A stretch of DNA of 64,000 nt from NCBI RefSeq assembly GCF_009901955.1, contig NZ_WUTS01000001.1, positions 1,117,034 to 1,181,033 of the forward strand, given 5' to 3'. Under the pieces are notes generated by a model. That model was not told the origin of the DNA. It did not search any database and saw only the letters and a list, made by a program, of their open reading frames with translations. Source of the stretch: Halomonas icarae (GTDB lineage Bacteria > Pseudomonadota > Gammaproteobacteria > Pseudomonadales > Halomonadaceae). The translations under genes and the position numbers were made by a program. Below are positions 18,723 through 26,029 of this stretch, one piece after another; positions within the stretch are counted from its first letter, which is position 1, and the number at the start of each line of letters is the position of its first letter.

Positions 18723-19667
18723 CTATCGTTCCAGCGAGCGGCGGAAGAGACGATAGTCGCAAAGCGCACGTTCGCTGCTAGTAGCGACCAGACGCGCCTC
18801 CTGCCCCGGCAGGCATTGGGCCAGGCGAGAGGCCGCCAGCGGCGTCAGGGCACCCAGCCGAGGATAACCGCCGATGGTCTGGCGATCATTAAGCAGCGCG
18901 ATGGGCTGGCCGTCCGGCGGCACCTGCACGGCTCCGAGCCCGATCCCCTCCGAGATCAATGAGCCGATGCGGCAATTCAGCCGAGGCCCGGTCAGACGCA
19001 CCCCCATGCGATCGGCGCGATCGTCCACCCGCCAGCGACTATTGAAGGCGGCATAGAGGCTGGCGCCGGTGAAGTCCGCCACCTGGGCACCCGGCAGCAG
19101 CGCCAGGGTCGCCGGCGCTGTGTAGTCCGGTGGTTCCGGCACTGACACAGCCTCTCTGGCGACCCGCTCGCCCGCCTCCCCTGATACCGCCAGGCGATCC
19201 CCCGCGGCGAGCTTGCCGCCATGGCCATCGAAGCCTCCCAGCCCCTCACGCACCACACAGCTGACGCTGCCCAGCACCGGCTCGGCACGAAAGCCGCCGG
19301 CCAACGCCAGATACGCTCGCAGGCCATTGCGAGGCGTGCCAAAGGCCAGGGTCTGCCCCTCCTTGATCGACACCGGCCGCCAGAGTGCCAGGGGCTCCCC
19401 GTCCAGGGTAGCCGCCAGGTCGGCCCCTGCCACCGCGATGCTCAGATCGCGCTCGGCCACCAGGGCCAGCCCCCCGAAGGTGACCTCCAGGACCGGCGTG
19501 CCCCAGACGTTGCCCGCCAGGCGATTGGCCCAGGCCCAGCCGTGGAGGTCCGCCGGCCCGCCCTGGGTCACCCCCAGACGCCGCACGCCGAACCGACCGG
19601 CATCCTGCAGCAGCGCCAGCGGCCCTGCACGCTCGACGCGAAGCCCGATAACGGTATATTCACTCAT
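18723..19667 (-). CDS. pxpC: 5-oxoprolinase subunit C (biotin-dependent carboxyltransferase domain)
   Basis: Part of the prokaryotic ATP-dependent 5-oxoprolinase PxpABC, which opens pyroglutamate to glutamate in the cytoplasm. The 314-residue protein is of the KipA/AHS2 family, with GPLALLQDAGRFGVRRLGVTQGGPAD at the N-terminus and the later SRWRVDDRADRMGVRLTGP motif. ATG 19667 overlaps the stop of pxpB by 8 bases; the longer open frame upstream is inside pxpB and unnecessary. It is the last gene of the pxpA-pxpB-pxpC operon. Confidence 0.92.
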   Translation of the reverse strand: MSEYTVIGLRVERAGPLALLQDAGRFGVRRLGVTQGGPADLHGWAWANRLAGNVWGTPVLEVTFGGLALVAERDLSIAVAGADLAATLDGEPLALWRPVSIKEGQTLAFGTPRNGLRAYLALAGGFRAEPVLGSVSCVVREGLGGFDGHGGKLAAGDRLAVSGEAGERVAREAVSVPEPPDYTAPATLALLPGAQVADFTGASLYAAFNSRWRVDDRADRMGVRLTGPRLNCRIGSLISEGIGLGAVQVPPDGQPIALLNDRQTIGGYPRLGALTPLAASRLAQCLPGQEARLVATSSERALCDYRLFRRSLER

Positions 19668-20424
19668 ATGCCCGCCCCCTCGGCCGCGTTTCCATGGGCG
19701 TCGCATCACCGCCATGGCGCTCGAAGGTCGCCCGGTCCACCGGGACGAACCGCACCCGATCGCCTACCCGCAGCAGGCTGAAGCCCTCCCGATCACGATC
19801 GAACAGCCGCGCCGTGGTCCTGCCCAGCAGGTTCCAGCCCCCCGGCGACACCGCGGGGTAGGCGGCGGTCTGGCGGCCGGCGATGGCAACGCTGTTGACC
19901 GGCACTCGCTGGCGCGGCGTATCCAGCCGCGGCACCTCGAGGCGCCGGTCGAGCAGACCCATAAAGGCAAACCCGGGGGCGAAGCCCAGCGCGAAGACGC
20001 GATACGTCTGCCCGGCATGGCAATCGATCACCGCCTCCAGACTCATGTTCGCGTGCTGCGCCACCCGCTCCAGGTCCGGGCCCACGCTGGGGTCATACCA
20101 GGTAAGCAGTTCATGGAACTCGCCGGCCTCCGTTTCCTGCTCGGGGGCCGGGTCGGCGAGCAAGTCGGCCAGCAGGTCGGCCAGCCGTCGACGCGCCGCC
20201 TCGGGGGAGAGTCGAAGTGGATCGAATACCACCAGCAGCGTGGTATAGGAGGGCACCAGGTCGACGAGGGCCTCACCGAAGGCGGCCTCGCAGCGTCGTG
20301 CCAGGGCGCCCAGCCAGGCCAGGTTGGCCACGTCGATGGTCGAGAAGAGTCGCACCAGCCAGCCATCGAGGCCGGCGGACTCAATCCTCGGTGTGGGCTG
20401 GTTTCGATTCATCCCATGGCTCAT
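19660..20424 (-). CDS. pxpB: 5-oxoprolinase subunit B (KipI/AHS1 family)
   Basis: Second subunit of 5-oxoprolinase, 254 residues. Family motifs are seen in the middle ([16 protein letters not shown], then [22 protein letters not shown], followed by [11 protein letters not shown]). It overlaps pxpA by four bases (ATGA) and pxpC by eight, so the three subunits are translationally coupled, as expected for a complex made in fixed ratio. An alternative start at the second Met (MNRNQ) is possible. Confidence 0.92.
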   Translation of the reverse strand: MSHGMNRNQPTPRIESAGLDGWLVRLFSTIDVANLAWLGALARRCEAAFGEALVDLVPSYTTLLVVFDPLRLSPEAARRRLADLLADLLADPAPEQETEAGEFHELLTWYDPSVGPDLERVAQHANMSLEAVIDCHAGQTYRVFALGFAPGFAFMGLLDRRLEVPRLDTPRQRVPVNSVAIAGRQTAAYPAVSPGGWNLLGRTTARLFDRDREGFSLLRVGDRVRFVPVDRATFERHGGDATPMETRPRGRAYE

Positions 20425-21182
20425 TCCATGGCTCCCAGCCGATCCAGCGCCTCACGGATCGCCTTCACCGCGGCGATGGATTCGGGGTTGTCGCCATGCA
20501 CACAGAGCGTGTCGGCGGCCAGAATCAGCTCGCTGCCGTCGCTGGCTACCAGGGGCTTGCCACTGGCGATGCGCAGGGCCTGATCGACGATCACCTCGGG
20601 GTCGTGGTGGACGGCGCCTGGCTCCCGGCGTGACACCAGCCGCCCCGCGCCGTCATAGGCGCGATCGGCGAAGGCCTCGAACCAAAGCGTGACGCCATGG
20701 TCGGCGGCCAGTTCAGCGACCGCCGAGGTGTCGCGGGTCGCCATGGTCATCAGGGGCAGTGACGAGTCGAAGGCCAGGATCGCCCGCATCACCGCGCCCA
20801 TGATCTCCGGGTCCCGGGCCATATCGTTGTAGAGGGCGCCGTGGGGCTTCACATAACTGACCTCGAGGCCCTCCGCACGACACACCCCCGCCAGGGCCCC
20901 CAGCTGATAGAGCACCAGGTTCTCGACCTCCTGGGCCGAGCAGGCCAGCGAGCGGCGACCGAAGCCCACCATATCGGGATAGGCCGGGTGCGCCCCGACC
21001 CGCACACCATGTCGGGCCGCCAATCGAACCGTCATGCGGATGACGTCGGGATCCGAGGCGTGAAAACCGCAGGCCACATTGGCCAGGTCCACATGGGGCA
21101 TGACTTCATGATCCATCCCCATGACCCAGGGGCCAAAGCTCTCCCCCATATCGGCATTGAGCAGCAAGGGGCGTGACGTCAT
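20421..21182 (-). CDS. pxpA: 5-oxoprolinase subunit A (LamB/YcsF family)
   Basis: First subunit of 5-oxoprolinase, 253 residues. LamB/YcsF motifs are complete: [13 protein letters not shown] at the N-terminus, [37 protein letters not shown] and the C-terminal [17 protein letters not shown] precedes the ATG. It is the promoter-proximal gene of pxpABC and is divergent from a TRAP transporter, 222 bp away, which could bring in 5-oxoproline or a related acid. Confidence 0.94.
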   Translation of the reverse strand: MTSRPLLLNADMGESFGPWVMGMDHEVMPHVDLANVACGFHASDPDVIRMTVRLAARHGVRVGAHPAYPDMVGFGRRSLACSAQEVENLVLYQLGALAGVCRAEGLEVSYVKPHGALYNDMARDPEIMGAVMRAILAFDSSLPLMTMATRDTSAVAELAADHGVTLWFEAFADRAYDGAGRLVSRREPGAVHHDPEVIVDQALRIASGKPLVASDGSELILAADTLCVHGDNPESIAAVKAIREALDRLGAME

Positions 21183-21404
21183 GCGAGTCTCCTAGTTGGT
21201 CAGGAATTTGGGAAGAATTTACCAACGTTTTACTTTCAAAACATCATCTTTTGGTCTAGTGATCGTTGACGAAACCAACTCCTCAAGCCTAACCTCGCCT
21301 CCTTTCTACGACTACACTCACAGCGTAGCCGCTGACATGGACACCATGTCAGATACAACAACACTTCATGTCAGACACAAAAACACTTCACAGAGGATGT
21401 CTCG
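21183..21404. promoter_or_regulatory. Divergent pxpA / dctP control region
   Basis: AT-rich 222-bp spacer between the divergent pxpABC and TRAP operons. Near the TRAP gene it holds a perfect 9-bp inverted repeat CTGACATGG/CCATGTCAG at 21332-21352. A tandem 22-bp direct repeat (21345-21366 and 21367-21388, 20 of 22 bases identical) overlaps it. The AGAGGA at 21392-21397 is the dctP ribosome binding site. Confidence 0.7.
21332..21388 (+). repeat. Candidate operator cluster with three CTGACATG/CATGTCAG half-sites
   Basis: The octamer CATGTCAG or its complement occurs three times in 43 bases, once as an inverted pair and once as part of a direct repeat. The same octamer covers the start codon of the GntR gene (17659-17666). 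This layout suggests a dimeric regulator such as that GntR protein; it is inference from pattern alone. Confidence 0.5.
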
Positions 21405-22409
21405 ATGACTGTTAGCCACCTGCGACTCCCCCATCTGGCAACCGCCGCCGCTCTCGGCGTCAGCCTGGCCACCATGACCGGGTCTGCCCAGGCCGCCACC
21501 GAGTGGGATATGCCCACGCCTTACGGTGATCGCACCTTTCATACCGTCAATATCCGCGAATTCACCGAGGATGTGCGCGAGGCCACCGATGGCGAGCTGG
21601 ACATCACCGTCCACTCCAACGGCTCGCTGATCGGCCATGCGGAGATCAAGAACTCGGTACGTCGGGGCATCGTACCCATGGGCGAGGTGATCATGTCGCG
21701 CCTGGCCAACGAGAACCCCATCTTCGAGGTGGACTCCGTGCCCTATCTGGCCGCCAGCTACGAGGAGGCCTGGACGCTGTGGGAAGCCTCCCGCGAGATC
21801 ATCGCCGAGGAGCTGCAAAAGCAGGGGCTGCGCCTGCTCTTCGCCGTGCCGTGGCCGCCCCAGGGGATCTACACCAACCAGGCGATCGAGAGCGGCGACG
21901 ATCTCAAGAACCTCAGCATGCGCGCCTACAACACTGCCAGTGAGCGCATCGCCCAGCTGGTGGGTGCCGTGCCCACCCAGGTGGAAGTGCCGGACATCCC
22001 CACTGCCTTCAGCACAGGCCGGGTCGAGGCGATGATCACCTCGCCCGCCACCGGTGCCGACACCAAGGCCTGGGACTACCTCAACCACTTCAATCACGCC
22101 CAGCTGTGGTTGCCGAAAAACATGATCATCGTCAGCGAGAAGGCCTTCTCGCGTCTCTCCGAGGACACCCAGCAGGCCCTGCTCGAGGCTGCCGCCGATG
22201 CCGAGACGCGCGGATGGGAGATGAGCCAGCAGGAGACCACCGACGCCATCGCCGTGCTCAAGGAGAACGGCATCACCGTCACGGAACCCAGCGAGGCGCT
22301 GGCCGAGACACTCAAGGAGGTCGGTGAGACCATGACCGAGGAGTGGGTCGAGCGTGCCGGTGAGCAGGGTCAGACGATCCTCGACGCCTACCGGAGTGCC
22401 GGGGAGTAA
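21405..22409 (+). CDS. TRAP transporter substrate-binding protein (DctP family)
   Basis: Periplasmic binding protein of 334 residues with a signal peptide cleaved near GSAQA-ATEW (about residue 30). The DctP fold is evident from FTEDVREATDGELDITVHSNGSL, RLLFAVPWPPQGIYTN and the family arginine in LSMRAYNTASERIAQLVG, which normally grips a carboxylate. Downstream are the small and large permeases, giving a full DctPQM system. The divergent pxpABC genes suggest 5-oxoproline or another small acid as ligand; the ligand cannot be read from sequence. Confidence 0.92.
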   Translation: MTVSHLRLPHLATAAALGVSLATMTGSAQAATEWDMPTPYGDRTFHTVNIREFTEDVREATDGELDITVHSNGSLIGHAEIKNSVRRGIVPMGEVIMSRLANENPIFEVDSVPYLAASYEEAWTLWEASREIIAEELQKQGLRLLFAVPWPPQGIYTNQAIESGDDLKNLSMRAYNTASERIAQLVGAVPTQVEVPDIPTAFSTGRVEAMITSPATGADTKAWDYLNHFNHAQLWLPKNMIIVSEKAFSRLSEDTQQALLEAAADAETRGWEMSQQETTDAIAVLKENGITVTEPSEALAETLKEVGETMTEEWVERAGEQGQTILDAYRSAGE

Positions 22410-22474
22410 TCCCGACTCGACCGCCCCGGCCATAAGGGCCGGGGCACGCCTGGACCCTTCGTGGAACCTCGCCC

Positions 22475-23026
22475 ATGACCTATCGACTACGACCCCTCTA
22501 CAACCTCGGCGGCTACCTCTCGGCCGCTTGTCTGACGCTGATCTGCCTGCTGATCAGCGCTCAGATCGTCGGCCGCCTGATCGACCGACTCGCCACCGCC
22601 ATCGGTGGCGAGCGTATCGGCCTGGCGATTCCTGCACTTTCCGATATCTCCGGCTTCCTGCTGGTCGGCGCCAGCTTCCTGGGGCTGGCCTACACCTTCG
22701 TGCATGGCGGTCATATTCGCGTCACCCTGCTGATCGGCCGACTGGCGCCGACGGCCCGCGCCTGGGTCGAGGTACTGTGCCTGGCCATTGCCTTGACGCT
22801 ATGCCTCTATCTGGCCTGGAACCTCTACTGGCTGCTCGCCGATAGCATCGCGTTCAACGAGACCTCCTATGGGCTGGTGCCCATTCCTCTGTGGATTCCC
22901 CAGTCCGCCATGATCACGGGGGTGATCCTGTTCTGCCTGGTACTGATCGAGACGCTGCTGCAGACCCTGCATATCGCCATTCGCCGCCCCCATACCTTCA
23001 CCATCGACGACAGCGGCCAGGAATAG
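22475..23026 (+). CDS. TRAP transporter small permease (DctQ family)
   Basis: A 183-residue membrane protein with four predicted helices, the DctQ pattern. Conserved features include FLLVGASFLGLAYTFVHGGHIRVTLL, which carries the G-H-I-R-V motif typical of the family. It sits between the binding-protein and large-permease genes, 14 bp before the latter, and ends in TAG. It is needed to assemble the sodium-coupled importer in the inner membrane. Confidence 0.92.
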   Translation: MTYRLRPLYNLGGYLSAACLTLICLLISAQIVGRLIDRLATAIGGERIGLAIPALSDISGFLLVGASFLGLAYTFVHGGHIRVTLLIGRLAPTARAWVEVLCLAIALTLCLYLAWNLYWLLADSIAFNETSYGLVPIPLWIPQSAMITGVILFCLVLIETLLQTLHIAIRRPHTFTIDDSGQE

Positions 23027-23040
23027 GTCCGGAGATCCCC

Positions 23041-24336
23041 ATGCTAGTGATGATGCTTGTCCTGTTCGGGGCCCTGCTGCTGCTGCTCGGTAGTGGCGTC
23101 TGGGTCGCCTTTTCACTGATGGCCCTCGGCTGGCTGGGGCTCTCCCAGTTCACCTCGATCCCGACTGGCGATGTGATGGCCTCGGATATCTGGGGCTCCA
23201 GCTACAGCTGGGAGCTGACCGCCCTGCCGATGTTCATCTGGATGGGCGAGATCCTGTTTCGCTCGCGCCTGGCCGACGACATGTTCACCGGCCTCTCGCC
23301 CTGGATGCAGCGCATCCCGGGCAGGCTATTGCATACCAATGTGGTGGGGTCGGGGCTCTTCGCGGCCGTATCCGGCTCCTCGGCGGCTACCTGTGCCACC
23401 ATGGGCAAGATGACCATTCCGGAGCTGACGAAGCGCGGCTATGACGAGAGTGTGGTGATCGGCACCCTGGCCGGCTCCGCCACCCTGGGACTGCTGATTC
23501 CCCCCTCGATCATCCTGATCGTCTACGGCGTGGCCACCGACCAGTCCATCTCACGCCTGTTCATGGCGGGCGTATTGCCGGGCCTGATGCTGATCTCGCT
23601 GTTCGCCCTCTATCTGATGCTCTGGGCGTGGCGCTATCCGGACCGGGTGCCGCCCGGTGAGGAGCGTCTGCCCCTGATCGAGAAGCTGCGCCGTGCACGG
23701 CGGTTGATTCCCCTGCTGGGGCTGATCGTCGGCGTGATCGGTTCGATCTACGCCGGGCTGGCCTCCCCCACCGAGGCCGCGGCGGTAGGCGTCGTCCTCT
23801 CGCTGCTGCTGGCGCGCTTTCAAGGCACCATGACTCGCCGCGTCTTCAGCGACGCCCTGCTCGGTGCCGTTCGCACCTCGACCATGATCGCGTTCATTCT
23901 TGCCGGCGCCTCCTTTTTGACCGCCGCCATGGGCTTCACCGGCCTGCCCCGGGATCTCGCCGCCTGGATTGGCACCCTGGAGCTATCGCCCTGGATGCTG
24001 CTGGCGGCCCTGACGCTGCTGTTTATCCTGCTGGGCTGCTTCCTCGATGGCATCTCGGTGGTGGTACTGACCACCTCCATCATGCTGCCCATGGTGGAGG
24101 CGGCGGGCATCGATCTGATCTGGTTCGGAATTTTCCTGGTCATCGTGGTGGAGATGTCCCAGATCACACCGCCCGTGGGCTTCAACCTGTTTGTGCTCCA
24201 GGGCATGACCGGCCGCAATATCCTCTCCATCGCCTGGGCCGCCCTGCCCTTCTTCTTCCTGATGCTGCTGGGGGTGGTGTTGATCTCGCTCTTCCCCGAG
24301 ATCGTCACCTACCTGCCCACCGCCATGAACAAGTAG
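23041..24336 (+). CDS. TRAP transporter large permease (DctM family)
   Basis: The sodium-driven transport subunit, 431 residues from ATG 23041 with GGAGAT upstream. About 12-13 membrane spans are evident. DctM motifs include GSGLFAAVSGSSAATCATMGK, ATLGLLIPPSIILIVYGVATDQSI and EMSQITPPVGFNLFVLQG. A longer frame upstream overlaps dctQ and is not needed. The gene completes the DctPQM operon and is followed 7 bp later by a regulator on the same strand. Confidence 0.94.
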   Translation: MLVMMLVLFGALLLLLGSGVWVAFSLMALGWLGLSQFTSIPTGDVMASDIWGSSYSWELTALPMFIWMGEILFRSRLADDMFTGLSPWMQRIPGRLLHTNVVGSGLFAAVSGSSAATCATMGKMTIPELTKRGYDESVVIGTLAGSATLGLLIPPSIILIVYGVATDQSISRLFMAGVLPGLMLISLFALYLMLWAWRYPDRVPPGEERLPLIEKLRRARRLIPLLGLIVGVIGSIYAGLASPTEAAAVGVVLSLLLARFQGTMTRRVFSDALLGAVRTSTMIAFILAGASFLTAAMGFTGLPRDLAAWIGTLELSPWMLLAALTLLFILLGCFLDGISVVVLTTSIMLPMVEAAGIDLIWFGIFLVIVVEMSQITPPVGFNLFVLQGMTGRNILSIAWAALPFFFLMLLGVVLISLFPEIVTYLPTAMNK

Positions 24337-24343
24337 GCTTCCC

Positions 24344-24880
24344 ATGACAGACTCTACCGCCACACACCCCAGGGGCCGCGTCAGCGGCCCCATCGTCTCC
24401 TCGGAGCACCTCTCTCACCGGGCGCAGGAGCAGTCGGAGTTCGAGTTCGGACTGATCATCGCCTCCCACGCCTTCACTCGCTGGATGGTGCGCTGCATGG
24501 CCGCCGCCGGCTATCCGGAGCTGGGCTCACTGGATGTGTTGGTGCTGCATAGCGTCAACCATCGCGAGCGGGCCAAGCGCCTGGCGGATATCTGTCTGGT
24601 ACTCAATGTCGAGGACAGCCATACCGTGACCTACGCCCTCAAGAAGCTGGCCAGACACCAGCTGGTGCAGGGCGAGAAGCACGGCAAGGAGACCTTCTTT
24701 CGGACCACCGAACTCGGGCGCAGCACCTGCCAGCGCTATGCCGAGATTCGCGAGGACTGCCTGATCGAGTCGCTGTCATCCCTGGGTATCGAACCCGAGG
24801 AGACGAGTCGTCTGGCCAGCAAGCTGCGGGCGATGTCGGGGATCTATGACCAGGCCGCCCGGGCGGCGGCTTCCCTGTAG
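24344..24880 (+). CDS. MarR-like winged-helix regulator (COG5631 type)
   Basis: A 178-residue predicted DNA-binding protein. The central part has a winged-helix pattern: LDVLVLHSVNHRERAKRLADICLV, then DSHTVTYALKKLARHQLVQG as recognition helix and wing (HGKETFFRTTELG). It resembles the predicted MarR-family regulators often found beside TRAP or amidase genes. It begins 7 bp after the DctM stop, so it is probably co-transcribed with the transporter and may control it. Effector unknown. Confidence 0.8.
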   Translation: MTDSTATHPRGRVSGPIVSSEHLSHRAQEQSEFEFGLIIASHAFTRWMVRCMAAAGYPELGSLDVLVLHSVNHRERAKRLADICLVLNVEDSHTVTYALKKLARHQLVQGEKHGKETFFRTTELGRSTCQRYAEIREDCLIESLSSLGIEPEETSRLASKLRAMSGIYDQAARAAASL

Positions 24881-25182
24881 CCCTCTACCAGGAGGGATGC
24901 TCCGCTACTCACTAGGGGTTTCGTCACCCTGTGGGAGGCCGGATCCCCCGGGCGATGGCGCCGACAGGCGCCCGTTAGTCTTGCCGCATTTTTCCTGGCC
25001 CATCCGAGGATGGCCCTTGGCCTCCATTCGCCCGGCAGAGCCGGCCTCCCACAATGAACCCCGTGCCATTCGAGGCAGAGCTGGCCTCCCACAATGAACC
25101 CGTGCCATTCGAGGCAGAGCTGGCCTCCCACAATGAACACCGTGCCATTCGAGGCAGAGCCAGCCACGGTTGACCTGGAGGC
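24881..25182. other. Gene-free spacer with repeats
   Basis: About 300 bp between the converging MarR-like gene and the membrane-protein gene. No credible gene is seen. It holds GTGGGAGGCCGG at 24931-24942, an exact reverse complement of CCGGCCTCCCAC at 25041-25052 within the downstream tandem repeat, so a long-range stem of 12 bp is possible. Confidence 0.6.
25034..25165. repeat. Three tandem copies of a 39-40 bp repeat plus a partial copy
   Basis: Units run 25034-25073, 25074-25112 and 25113-25152, followed by a 13-base partial copy. Each begins GGCAGAGC, contains GGCCTCCCACAATGAAC and ends GTGCCATTCGA. The units differ by one-base indels and a few substitutions. They are directly adjacent without spacers, so this is not a CRISPR. 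The GGCAGAGCCGGCCTCCCACA part resembles dispersed REP-like sequences of pseudomonads and Halomonas. Confidence 0.85.
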
Positions 25183-25983
25183 TCAGGCCGCCTCGCGGGC
25201 GAAGAGCCGGCGCGCCCGCCACAGGCTGAACATGAACAGCAGCGCGCTGGTGAGCATCGAGGCCGCCAGGGAGAGCAGGAAGACCAGCATGCCGGGTAGC
25301 TGCCCCACCCCGAGATAGCTGACGGTGCAGAAGGCGAGCAGGCTGAGCATTCCCCGCTGGGTCATGCTCACCGTCATGCGCGCGACCGAGGCCCCGTAGC
25401 GCTCATGCAGCGCCCAGGCAATGGTCAGGATGCCGGCGGGGAACCCCATGATCACCCCGGAAAACTCGGGCCCCGCCCGGGCCCCCAGGGTGGTGGCCAG
25501 ACTCACCACACCGCCGGCCAACAGGCCGCGCAGCAGCAGGCCCAGCCAGCCCGAGCTCGCCACCACCACCGGCTGTCTCAGCCTGAGCCAGCGGTTGATC
25601 CCCTCGGCCACTATCAGCACCGCCAGATAGGCGCCGAGCGCCCACGCCAGGCCCCCGGGAAGTTGCAGTGCCAGCAGCGCCGCCGGCAACCACACCAGGC
25701 AGGACAGCCCCAGGCTCCTGAGGGCCGAGAGCCGCTCGGCGGTGATCACGAAGCAGACGGTGAACACCAGGGTCGCCACCAGCGCATGCAGGGTCGAGAG
25801 CACCGCCTCCTGCACGAAGGCAGGCGGCTGTTCACGCAGCATGAAGAAGTAGCCCGGCCCCAGGATCACCGGTGTGCCGGCGAGAATTCCGCCGAGACGC
25901 GGCCCCACCCGCGCCACCGCCAGGGCCACCAGGATCACGATGCCGGCGGTGGCCAGTAGCTTGAACAACATCGGCTGCAGCAT
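25183..25983 (-). CDS. Polytopic membrane protein of unknown function
   Basis: A 266-residue protein with about eight to nine hydrophobic segments and the motifs GPRLGGILAGTPVILGPGYFF near the N-terminus and GPEFSGVIMGFPAGILTI in the second half. The two G-rich segments resemble each other (G-x-LAGTPVI versus GVIMGFPAGI), hinting at an internal duplication of a four-helix unit. I prefer ATG 25983, 11 bases after GGAGG; ATG 25992 is possible but too close to that site. It lies 46 bp after the kinase-like gene on the same strand and may be co-transcribed. I do not recognise a function. Confidence 0.7.
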   Translation of the reverse strand: MLQPMLFKLLATAGIVILVALAVARVGPRLGGILAGTPVILGPGYFFMLREQPPAFVQEAVLSTLHALVATLVFTVCFVITAERLSALRSLGLSCLVWLPAALLALQLPGGLAWALGAYLAVLIVAEGINRWLRLRQPVVVASSGWLGLLLRGLLAGGVVSLATTLGARAGPEFSGVIMGFPAGILTIAWALHERYGASVARMTVSMTQRGMLSLLAFCTVSYLGVGQLPGMLVFLLSLAASMLTSALLFMFSLWRARRLFAREAA

Positions 25984-26029
25984 GGGCCGCATCACCTCCC
26001 TGTGACAGGTGCAGAAACGACGCCTGATG

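Noticed and set aside
19213..20583. A 456-codon plus-strand open frame opposite pxpC and pxpB
   Set aside because: The minus strand carries the coupled 5-oxoprolinase genes with family motifs; the plus frame is Arg/Pro-rich noise.
25034..25165. The tandem repeats as a CRISPR array
   Set aside because: Units are directly adjacent with no unique spacers and no cas genes are near.
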